A stretch of 64,000 bases of DNA from JACOTK01 sp963743945 (GTDB lineage: Bacteria > Actinomycetota > Acidimicrobiia > Acidimicrobiales > CADCSY01): the NCBI GenBank assembly GCA_963743945.1, contig CAVURO010000011.1:1-64000 (forward strand), given 5' to 3'. Positions 1 to 7,457 of this stretch are shown here, piece by piece. How positions within the stretch are numbered: the stretch's first letter is position 1; every line of letters starts with the position of its first letter. Made by a program: the position numbers and the translations under genes. The notes under the pieces were generated by a model that had not been told where the DNA came from, searched no databases, and was given only the letters and a program-made list of their open reading frames with translations.

Positions 1-77
1 GTTCACGACGTCGTAGGACCCCCTGAAGTAGGGGCGTCCCGAGGCTCCAGCGGTTCCCGCCCGTCGACCTTCGACCT

Positions 78-1220
78 TCAGGAGGCGTCGACCGCACGAA
101 CCAGTGCGCCCGCAACCTCACGGCAATCGGCTTCCGTCATGCCGCCGTGCAGGGGGAGAGCGATCGACGTGTCGCTCGCCACCTCCGATCGCGGGAGCGG
201 GACGGGTGCCTGGCCATGCGTGTAGGCACGCTCTCGGTGGGCCGTCATCACCCCGGACCGGGTTGCGATCCCGTCCTGCAGCAGCAGGCGCATCACCTCG
301 TCACGGCGCGTGGCGTCGAATCCGGCGAGGCGCACCGCGTAGGTCTGGACGTTCCACGTCACCTCGGCCGGCAGCACCGGCGTGCCGATCACCTCGTGGG
401 CACCAAGAGCCTCGTCGTAGGCGGCCGCGAGCTCTCGACGCCTCGCGACGATCCCCGGCAGCCGCCGAAGCTGCTCGATGCCCACCGCTGCCTGCAGATC
501 GGTAAGGCGGTAGTTGAAACCCACCTCGTCGTAGCTCTCACGCACGATGTCCGTGGCCTGGTGGCGATCGAGGTCGGAGACGGTCATGCCGTGGTGACGA
601 AGTCGGCGAAGTCGTGCCGCGTGTTCGCTCGACGAGGTCAGGATCATGCCCCCGTCGCCCGTGGTGACCAGCTTGCGAGGATGGAACGAGAAGCACACGA
701 AGGCACTGTGCGACCCGATCGGCGCGTCGCGATAGGTGCTTCCGATCGCACAGGCTGCATCCTCGACGAAGCTCAGTCCGTGCCGGTCGGCCAGAGCGGT
801 GAAGGCGTCGATGTCGACCGGGAGACCGAGTTGATGGGCGGCCATGATCGCTCGGGTCCGGGGCGTGATGCGGGACTCGGTATCGGCAAGATCCAGGTTG
901 AAGGTGAGCGGGTCGACCTCGGCGAAGACGGGTGTCGCTCCCGCATGCACCACCGCGTTGGCGGTGGCGATGAACGACATCGACGGCACGATGACCTCGT
1001 CGCCCGGGCCAACCCCGGCGCACACCAGCGAGAGGTGAAGCGCGGCGGTGCACGACGATACGGCGACACCGTGCGCGGCGCCGCACCAGTCCGCCACGGC
1101 ACGCTCGAACTCGACGACCTTGGGGCCTTGCGTCACCCATCCCGACTCGATGACATCACGAACGGCCTGCCATTCCGGTTCACCGAGCTCCGGACGAGCG
1201 ATCGCGAAGCGAGGTGTCAC
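78..1220 (-). CDS. DegT/DnrJ/EryC1 PLP-dependent sugar aminotransferase (perosamine synthetase-like)
   Basis: The 380-residue protein is a full-length fold-type I aminotransferase that would put an amino group on a keto-sugar nucleotide. It shows the family's N-terminal GEPEW / SGWVTQGP stretch, the cofactor region with VEDAACAIGS (residues about 150-160), and the PLP lysine in SFHPRKLVTTGDGG (about 180-195). That last motif is closest to perosamine synthetase-type enzymes, but the sugar cannot be fixed from sequence. Its start overlaps the stop of the epimerase gene by 4 bp (ATGA), so it is the last gene visible in a leftward operon that probably runs out of the window. Confidence 0.9.
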   Translation of the reverse strand: MTPRFAIARPELGEPEWQAVRDVIESGWVTQGPKVVEFERAVADWCGAAHGVAVSSCTAALHLSLVCAGVGPGDEVIVPSMSFIATANAVVHAGATPVFAEVDPLTFNLDLADTESRITPRTRAIMAAHQLGLPVDIDAFTALADRHGLSFVEDAACAIGSTYRDAPIGSHSAFVCFSFHPRKLVTTGDGGMILTSSSEHAARLRRLRHHGMTVSDLDRHQATDIVRESYDEVGFNYRLTDLQAAVGIEQLRRLPGIVARRRELAAAYDEALGAHEVIGTPVLPAEVTWNVQTYAVRLAGFDATRRDEVMRLLLQDGIATRSGVMTAHRERAYTHGQAPVPLPRSEVASDTSIALPLHGGMTEADCREVAGALVRAVDAS

Positions 1221-2209
1221 GCGGTCGGCCTTTCCCAGTTGCGCTCCCGATCCTCATCGAGGAGCACCTGCCAATCGGTCCCCTGCTCAAGATGCCAGTC
1301 CAAAAGTCTGGCGATGCCCGTCCCCAGATCGATCGTCGGACGCCAACCGAGCAGGTCGGCGGCAAGGCGTGAATCCGCCAGCAGGCGCAGGATGTCACCG
1401 GGACGAGGGGGCCGATGCTCAGCGCGAACATCGCCTCGCCCCGTTGCTTCCAGCACCAGAGCCGCAAGCTCGGAGATCGGCGTCTCCAAGCCGCTGCCCA
1501 GGTTGATCGTCGCCCCGATCGCCGCCGGCGCGACGGCCGCGGCGGCGATCCCGCGGGCCGTGTCCTCGACGTAGGTGAAGTCACGCGTCTGGGTCCCGTC
1601 GCCGAACATCAAGGGAGGTAGTCCGTTCATGGCTCGAAGGATGAACTTCGGAATGACCTCTCCACTGTCACCTTCGTGATGCGATCGGGGTCCGTACGCG
1701 TTGAAGGGCCGGAGCACCACCGTGGGCATCCCGTAGGTGCAGTGATACGCCCGCACGTAGGCCTCGCCGGCCAACTTCGAGCCCCCGTAGACCGTATGAG
1801 GCAGCGTGGGGTGCGTCTCGGGCATCGGCACCGAGGTGGCGGTGCCGTAGACCTCGCTGGTGCTGGTGTAGACGAAGCGTGACACCCCTGCGGCACGAGC
1901 GGCCTCCAGGAGCTGGAGGGTACCGGTTGCGTTGACCTCGTGATTCCGCTCCGGAGAGTGGATCGAATGACGAACACCGAGACAGGCCAGGTGGAAGACC
2001 ACGTCGATGCCCTTGAAGGTCTCGGCGACCAGCGCCCGATCGAGCAGCGAGCCCACAACCAGATCGACGTTCGCCACACCCTCGACGTTGGCGGCCTTGC
2101 CCGTGGAGAGGTCGTCGAGCACCCGAACCTGATGGCCGGTCGCAAGCTCGCGCACCAGCGCGGAGCCGATGAAGCCGGCGCCGCCCACGACCAGCACGTC
2201 AGGGCTCAT
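1217..2209 (-). CDS. NAD-dependent sugar epimerase/dehydratase (extended SDR)
   Basis: The 330-residue protein opens with the Rossmann motif VVGGAGFIGSALV and has the extended-SDR catalytic set: a TSTSEVYG stretch and YGGSKLAGE (Y-x3-K, about residues 145-155). The conserved LRPFNAYGPR and DFTYVEDTARGI motifs follow. It should act on a nucleotide sugar (epimerase, 4,6-dehydratase or decarboxylase; not resolvable). The start at 2209 was chosen because the Rossmann fold begins right there and the ATG overlaps the upstream aminotransferase stop as ATGA. Longer in-frame starts would run into that gene. Confidence 0.9.
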   Translation of the reverse strand: MSPDVLVVGGAGFIGSALVRELATGHQVRVLDDLSTGKAANVEGVANVDLVVGSLLDRALVAETFKGIDVVFHLACLGVRHSIHSPERNHEVNATGTLQLLEAARAAGVSRFVYTSTSEVYGTATSVPMPETHPTLPHTVYGGSKLAGEAYVRAYHCTYGMPTVVLRPFNAYGPRSHHEGDSGEVIPKFILRAMNGLPPLMFGDGTQTRDFTYVEDTARGIAAAAVAPAAIGATINLGSGLETPISELAALVLEATGRGDVRAEHRPPRPGDILRLLADSRLAADLLGWRPTIDLGTGIARLLDWHLEQGTDWQVLLDEDRERNWERPTA

Positions 2210-3321
2210 GCCGTCACCTCCACCGCTGCGATCAACGCATCCACGACGCGCTCCTGTTGCGCGGCCGTGATGCCGGGGAACATGGGCAGCGACAGACACT
2301 CGGCGGCGAAGCGCTCGGCGACGGGGAAGTCACCGGGCTTGTGGCCGAGGAAGGCGTACGCGGGCTGCAGGTGGACCGGCGTCGGATAGTGGAACCGAAC
2401 GTCGATGCCGATTGCCTGCATGCGGCTCGCCACCTCCTTGCGCTCCCCAACCCGTACGACGTAGAGATGCCAGTTGGGGTCGGCACCGGGCGTCACCGTC
2501 GGCCGCACCACCCCGGCTACGCCGGCCAGCATCGTCGCGTACCGTGCTGCAGCCTCTCGACGCTGATCGTTCCAACCCTCCAGGAGGGCCAACTTGGCGC
2601 CCAGAACGGCGCCCTGTAGGCCCTCCATGCGGTAGTTGTATCCGATCTCCAGGTGCTCATGGGCGCCGGCCTGGGCATGATTTCGCAGCCGACGCATTCG
2701 TTCTGCGGCATCGGCGTCGTCGGTGACGATGGCGCCGCCCTCGCCCGCCGCTCCGAGGTTCTTGCCGGGGTAGAACGAGAAGCAGGCGGCGGTGCCGAAC
2801 GAACCGACAGGGCGGCCGTGCAGGCGCGCACCGTGCGCCTGACACGCGTCGTCGACAAGGGCGATGCCGTGCCGCGTCGCCAGGCTCTCGAAGGCCGGCA
2901 GATCCGCGGGATTGCCGTACAGGTCGACGGGGAGCAACGCCTTTGTTCTCGACGTGATGGCAGGCTCCACCAACTGCGGGTCGAGGTTGCCGGTAGCGGG
3001 GTCGACGTCGACGAAAACAGGGGTCGCGCCGCAATAGCTGACTGCCCACGATGTCGAGATCCAGGTGTGAGGCGTGGTGACCACCTCGTCGCCGGGACCC
3101 ACCCCGGCCACGAGCAACGCAAGATGGAGCGCCGAGGTGCCCGAGTTCACGCCCACGCAATGGCTACGGCCGGTCGCCTTCGCGAAGGCCTGTTCGAACT
3201 GCTCGACGGCCGGACCGAGGATGAAGGCCCCCGTGTCGAAGACCCCGGCGATGGCCTCGTCGAAGGAATCACGGAGATCTGCGTGCATGCTCACCAGGTC
3301 GGCAAAAGGAACCTCGGTCAT
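2206..3321 (-). CDS. DegT/DnrJ/EryC1 PLP-dependent aminotransferase (WlbC/WbpE-like)
   Basis: This 371-residue aminotransferase has the motifs of the WbpE/WlbC group: VPFADL near the start, VDDACQAHGA for cofactor binding (about residue 155) and the PLP lysine in SFYPGKNLGAAGEGG (about 180). WbpE-type enzymes aminate the 3-keto form of UDP-N-acetyl-glucuronate. The neighbours upstream in the operon, an oxidoreductase and an N-acetyltransferase, are the other two steps of that pathway. The start ATG at 3321 shares one base with the acetyltransferase stop (TGATG), which argues for translational coupling. Confidence 0.9.
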   Translation of the reverse strand: MTEVPFADLVSMHADLRDSFDEAIAGVFDTGAFILGPAVEQFEQAFAKATGRSHCVGVNSGTSALHLALLVAGVGPGDEVVTTPHTWISTSWAVSYCGATPVFVDVDPATGNLDPQLVEPAITSRTKALLPVDLYGNPADLPAFESLATRHGIALVDDACQAHGARLHGRPVGSFGTAACFSFYPGKNLGAAGEGGAIVTDDADAAERMRRLRNHAQAGAHEHLEIGYNYRMEGLQGAVLGAKLALLEGWNDQRREAAARYATMLAGVAGVVRPTVTPGADPNWHLYVVRVGERKEVASRMQAIGIDVRFHYPTPVHLQPAYAFLGHKPGDFPVAERFAAECLSLPMFPGITAAQQERVVDALIAAVEVTA

Positions 3322-3797
3322 CAGCGCACGTCCCCGGCGAGTACCCGCGCGGGGTTCCCGACCACGGTGGCTCCGGCCGGCACGTCGCGCGTCACCACCG
3401 AGCCGGCGCCGACCAGCGCGCCCTCGCCGACGATCACTCCCGGCAGGATGACCGCTCCCGATCCGATGCTCGCCCTCCTGCGTACCAATGTGCGTTCCAT
3501 ATCCCAATCGTCGGCCGTTTGGATGCTTCCATCAGCATTTGTCGAACGTGGTCGGCGATCGTTGGTGAAGCACACGTGGTGACCGATGAACACCTCGTCC
3601 TCGATGGTCACCCCCTCGCAGATGAAGGAGTGGCTCGACACCTTGCAGCGCGAACCGATCACCACCCCTCGCTGGATCTCGACAAACGGGCCCACTCTGG
3701 TGTCGTCACCGAGCGTGCAGCCGTAGAGGTTGGTCAGAGGATGGACGGTCGTGCCGATCCCCAGACTCACGTCATCAGGCACCTCGTACCTCGACAT
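3321..3797 (-). CDS. Left-handed beta-helix N-acetyltransferase (WlbB/WbpD-like)
   Basis: The 158-residue protein consists largely of hexapeptide repeats ([LIV]-G-x4), for example GCTLGDDTRVGPFVEIQRG and IGSGAVILPGVIVGEGALVGAGS, ending in the typical VVGNPARV. WbpD/WlbB-type enzymes acetylate the 3-amino group of UDP-2-acetamido-3-amino-glucuronate. Its place between a Gfo/Idh/MocA oxidoreductase and a WbpE-like aminotransferase supports that role, an inference from context. The chosen ATG (3797) overlaps the end of the oxidoreductase gene by 23 bp. Confidence 0.88.
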   Translation of the reverse strand: MSRYEVPDDVSLGIGTTVHPLTNLYGCTLGDDTRVGPFVEIQRGVVIGSRCKVSSHSFICEGVTIEDEVFIGHHVCFTNDRRPRSTNADGSIQTADDWDMERTLVRRRASIGSGAVILPGVIVGEGALVGAGSVVTRDVPAGATVVGNPARVLAGDVR

Positions 3798-4791
3798 ACG
3801 ATCCACCCTTCGCAAGGGACTCGTCGGCGGCCTCGAGGATGCCGACCACCCGCAACGCCTGCTCGGGGCCGGAGATCGGCGTCGCGCCCGTTTCCACACA
3901 GGCGGCGAAGTGGGTGATCATGTTCTGGAGTGGCTCCGACTTGTCGATGTTCGGGGAGAGGACGTCACCTGATCGGTACGATATCAACGCCGCCCGGCGT
4001 CCCTCGGGATCTTCCGAGACGTCGATGCCGCGGTCGTACAACTTGACCGGCTCCGACGCGTCCAGGTCGTTGTACAACACGCTCCGGCGGCTTCCACCAA
4101 CGAGGAAGTGTCGGATCTTGACCGGCGACAGCCAGTTCACGTGCACCGACGCGAGGAGGTCATCGCCGTAGTCGAGATGGATGTAGGCGACGTTGGCCAG
4201 ACCATCGCCCGCATGTGAGGTCCCCGAGGCGCTGAGGCCCAGCGGGGCACGTCCGATGAGATGGTCGATGATCGACAGATCGTGGGGGGCGAGATCCCAC
4301 AGCACATTGACGTCGCTCTGGAACAGGCCGAGGTTGATGCGCACCGAGTCGATGAAGAGCAGCTCGCCCAACTCCCCGGCCGCATGCAGTGCCGCCAACT
4401 TCTGAACGGGCGGGCTGTAGAGGAAGACGTGATCGACCATCACCACCCTCTTGCGTTCAGCCGCCAGCCTCAGCAGTGTGGCAGCCTCCTCGGCCGAGGC
4501 CGTGAACGGCTTCTCGACCAGGACGTGCTTGCCCGCCTCGAGGGCTGCGCTCGCCAATGCGAAGTGGGTGTGGACCGGCGTGGCGATGGCAACCGCATCG
4601 AGGTCGGGATCGGCGAGCATCGCCTCGAACTCCAGGTGGCATCGTGCTGTCGGGTGTTGGACACCAAGGCGTTCGAGGCGTTCGGGGTCCCGATCACAGA
4701 GCGCGTGCAACGTGGTCCTCGAGCAACTCGCTATGTTTCTGGCCAGGTTCGGCCCCCAGTACCCCAATCCCGTGATTCCCACTCGCAACAT
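3775..4791 (-). CDS. Gfo/Idh/MocA family NAD(P)-dependent sugar oxidoreductase (WlbA/WbpB-like)
   Basis: The protein (338 aa) starts with the dinucleotide-binding stretch MLRVGITGLGYWGPNLAR and contains the family's EKPF motif (VLVEKPFTAS, about residues 93-102) and a WDLAPHDLSI stretch typical of WlbA-like enzymes. It probably oxidises the C3 hydroxyl of a UDP-sugar acid as the first step of diacetamido-uronic acid synthesis. A GGAAGG ribosome binding site lies about 9 bases before the ATG at 4791. It is the first gene of the leftward operon, divergent from the NeuD-like gene with about 90 bp between them. Confidence 0.9.
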   Translation of the reverse strand: MLRVGITGLGYWGPNLARNIASCSRTTLHALCDRDPERLERLGVQHPTARCHLEFEAMLADPDLDAVAIATPVHTHFALASAALEAGKHVLVEKPFTASAEEAATLLRLAAERKRVVMVDHVFLYSPPVQKLAALHAAGELGELLFIDSVRINLGLFQSDVNVLWDLAPHDLSIIDHLIGRAPLGLSASGTSHAGDGLANVAYIHLDYGDDLLASVHVNWLSPVKIRHFLVGGSRRSVLYNDLDASEPVKLYDRGIDVSEDPEGRRAALISYRSGDVLSPNIDKSEPLQNMITHFAACVETGATPISGPEQALRVVGILEAADESLAKGGSYVEVRGA

Positions 4792-4880
4792 CGACGCAAC
4801 CTTCCGCAGGTATGATCCGGCCAAGAGCCCCAAGCAGCCTATCGGTCGGCCATTTTGATGCCTCCGAGAGCGGATGATCT

Positions 4881-5552
4881 GTGGAAAACCTGGTGTTGAT
4901 CGGAGCGGGCGGGTTGGGACGGGAAGCGGCCGAGGCCGTTCGTGCCTGCAACCAGATCGAGCCACGATGGAACCTTCTCGGTTTCCTCGACAACGGATTG
5001 CCGCCGTCCACCTCCATCGGTGGGCTCCAGGTGCTCGGACCGACATCGGAGCTCGGGCAACTTCCCGATGCCAAGGTCGTGCTCTGCACCGCTCGCCCTG
5101 ATCGCTACTGGTCGCGCAAGCAGCTTGTCGCATCCCTCGCGCTGCCCCCGGACCGCTACGCCACGATCATCCATCCGACCGCGTCGATCGGCTCATCGGT
5201 CAACATTGCGGCAGGCTGCACCGTGTTGGCCGGCGTCGTCGCCACCGCGGACGTCGAGATCGGGCCACATGTCGCGATCATGCCCAACTGCGTGCTCACC
5301 CACGACGATCGGATCGGAGCCTATGCCACCTTCGGTGCCGGGGTACGGCTGGCCGGTGAGGTGGCCGTGGGCGAGGGCGCCTATCTGGGCAGCGGTTGCC
5401 TCGTGCGCGAGAACGTCTCGATCGGCGCCTGGGCGCTCGTCGGGCTTGGCTCTGTCGTGCTTGGCGATATACCATCCGAGCAGGTCTGGGCTGGGGCTCC
5501 GGCACGGTTTCTTCGACACATGGCCATTCCCGAAGAGATCACACGCACCTGA
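4881..5552 (+). CDS. NeuD-like sugar O/N-acetyltransferase
   Basis: The 223-residue protein has the two-part layout of the sialic acid O-acetyltransferase NeuD family. An N-terminal Rossmann-like domain (LVLIGAGGLGREAAEAVRA) binds nucleotide-sugar, and a C-terminal left-handed beta-helix made of hexapeptide repeats (from about residue 95, ending VWAGAPARFLR) carries acetyl-CoA. The start codon is GTG at 4881. It is divergent from the diacetamido-sugar operon and 31 bp before the sulfotransferase gene, so it likely serves the same glycan. Confidence 0.88.
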   Translation: MENLVLIGAGGLGREAAEAVRACNQIEPRWNLLGFLDNGLPPSTSIGGLQVLGPTSELGQLPDAKVVLCTARPDRYWSRKQLVASLALPPDRYATIIHPTASIGSSVNIAAGCTVLAGVVATADVEIGPHVAIMPNCVLTHDDRIGAYATFGAGVRLAGEVAVGEGAYLGSGCLVRENVSIGAWALVGLGSVVLGDIPSEQVWAGAPARFLRHMAIPEEITRT

Positions 5553-5583
5553 ACGGTCCACGTTCCCTGGAGAAGAGGTCGAC

Positions 5584-6471
5584 ATGCTCCCGAACTTCAT
5601 CGTCATCGGCGCGGGCAAAGCCGGAACTACCAGTCTCTGGGGTTATCTGCGGGAGCACCCGCAGATCTTCATGTCCGAACCCAAGGAGCTCAACTTCTTC
5701 ACGACCGAGCACAACTGGGGCCGTGGTCTCGCCTGGTACGAATCACATTTCGACGACGCAGGCGATGCGGTTGCCATCGGTGAGGTGACCGGCAGCTACA
5801 CCAACTGGCCCAACTTCGCCGGCGTGCCGGAGCGCATGGTCGAGGTCCTTCCCGAAGCCCGACTGGTCTACGTCATTCGCCATCCGGTCGAGCGGATCGT
5901 CTCGGCCTTCCGGTACATGACCTTGCGTGGCGACGAGGACAAGCCCATGGACGAGGCGATCCGGACCAACCCGATGTACCTGTCGGTGAGCAGCTACGCA
6001 ACCCAGATCGAGCGGTACCTCGAGGTGTACCCGCCCGAACGCCTCCACGTCATCGTGTCCGAGGACATGCGCGACGACCGGGCGGCGACGATCAAGGGCG
6101 TATTCGAGTTTCTCGGTGTCGACCCTGATGTCGAGTTGGAGATCCTCGGACACGAGTTCAACCGGACCGATCGCAAGCTGCGGGAGCCGCGGCCCCTCAT
6201 CCGCAGGGCCAAGAAGCTTCCCGGTTACAAGGGGCTCGTGAACGGACTTCCCGAGTCGATCAGGCAACTCGGGCGACGGGTGGGAACCCGCGACATCCTG
6301 CGGCTCGATGACACCCAGCTGTCCAACGAGACCAAGGCGTTCATCGAGGAGTCGCTGCGCGAAGATATGGGTCGCCTCCGGAAGCTCCTCGGCAACGACT
6401 TCCACCGTTGGGGCCTGGCTGAGCCGGCGGCGACGGCGATGGACAACCAGGGCAGCCAGATCAACAGGTGA
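5584..6471 (+). CDS. PAPS-dependent sulfotransferase
   Basis: The 295-residue protein carries the 5'-phosphosulfate loop FIVIGAGKAGTTSLWGYL at its N-terminus (PAPS binding) and the 3'-phosphate motif YVIRHPVERIVSAFRY near residue 100, both typical of Sulfotransfer_1 enzymes acting on carbohydrates. The ATG at 5584 was chosen because the fold starts immediately after it. A GAGAAGAGG ribosome binding site precedes it. Following the NeuD-like gene, it probably sulfates a surface polysaccharide or glycolipid; the acceptor is unknown. Confidence 0.9.
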   Translation: MLPNFIVIGAGKAGTTSLWGYLREHPQIFMSEPKELNFFTTEHNWGRGLAWYESHFDDAGDAVAIGEVTGSYTNWPNFAGVPERMVEVLPEARLVYVIRHPVERIVSAFRYMTLRGDEDKPMDEAIRTNPMYLSVSSYATQIERYLEVYPPERLHVIVSEDMRDDRAATIKGVFEFLGVDPDVELEILGHEFNRTDRKLREPRPLIRRAKKLPGYKGLVNGLPESIRQLGRRVGTRDILRLDDTQLSNETKAFIEESLREDMGRLRKLLGNDFHRWGLAEPAATAMDNQGSQINR

Positions 6472-6497
6472 TCGTGACCCCCCTGCTCGGCGCGTGA

Positions 6498-7457
6498 TCA
6501 GGGTCTCTTCAGCCGCTCGATCTCTCGGCGCGCATGGAACGCCTGCTCGGACTTTCGCAACAGCCGTGTGATGGCCAGCTCCGCGTCGTAACGGCCGAAC
6601 GTCCCGGTGAGACGAGAGGCAAGGGTCAACGCGGCGACCACCGGGCCATGCCCGACGCGACTCATCCCCAGTCGGACGACCGCCGCACGCTGCCAGGTCG
6701 CCGTCTTCGCCAGACTCCTGGGATGGAACGGCCCGATGATGTCGGGGTGCAGAGCGTGCACGTGGACCAGACCTGTCCCCTGCCAACGGGCTTCGGCAAC
6801 CATGCGATCCAGGGGCCGTTCGTACAGGTGCACTGCTGCCAGCGATCGGTCGAAGACGCCGACCAGTCCCTCCCGGAGGCAGCGGAGCCCGAAATCGCGA
6901 TCGACGTGACGGGCGCGACCGGGAAACTCGGATGACTGAAGACCGATGCGAATCGCGTCTTCCCGGCGCAACGAGACATTGCCGCCCCAGAGGTTGTGCA
7001 GGATCGTGTCGGGATCGCTCTCCCATGAACGACAGATGCGCTCATAGTCCCGCTGGTAGATCTTGGCGGCGGCAAAGCCCGGACCAGCTGGGATGTCCAC
7101 GATGGGCATGTAGCCGACGACGATCAGACCCGTGCGCTGTTCATGGTGGCGAACGTGGCCGCCGGCGAGCCCGGGACCGGGCAGCACGTCGTCGTCGAGA
7201 AACAGGACGACCTCACCCGTGGCGGCGTCGAGTGCCATCTGCTCGGCATGTGCCTTACCCTTGCCCCCTGCGTCGAGGCATCGAAGGCGTCCGTCACGCC
7301 CGAATCCCTTCTGCAGCGCTTCAGGGGTCCCGTCTTCGGAACCATCATCAGCGATGATCAGCTCGGCGACCGCCGGGTCGGCAAGCATCGCACCGACCGT
7401 CCTGACGACCTGGTCGCGACGATCCCTGGTGGGGATGACCACCGACAGACTGGTCAT
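6498..7457 (-). CDS. Family 2 glycosyltransferase
   Basis: The 319-residue protein has the GT-A fold start SLSVVIPTRDRRDQV, the nucleotide-binding IIADDGSEDGTPEAL, a metal-binding LFLDDDV (about residues 90-96) and a WGGNVSLRRED acceptor-side motif. A C-terminal helical part lacks clear membrane segments. The start codon overlaps the stop of the upstream fdhF-like gene by 4 bp (ATGA), so it is translated from the same message. That is an unexpected partner for a sugar transferase. It faces the sulfotransferase gene tail to tail. Confidence 0.88.
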   Translation of the reverse strand: MTSLSVVIPTRDRRDQVVRTVGAMLADPAVAELIIADDGSEDGTPEALQKGFGRDGRLRCLDAGGKGKAHAEQMALDAATGEVVLFLDDDVLPGPGLAGGHVRHHEQRTGLIVVGYMPIVDIPAGPGFAAAKIYQRDYERICRSWESDPDTILHNLWGGNVSLRREDAIRIGLQSSEFPGRARHVDRDFGLRCLREGLVGVFDRSLAAVHLYERPLDRMVAEARWQGTGLVHVHALHPDIIGPFHPRSLAKTATWQRAAVVRLGMSRVGHGPVVAALTLASRLTGTFGRYDAELAITRLLRKSEQAFHARREIERLKRP

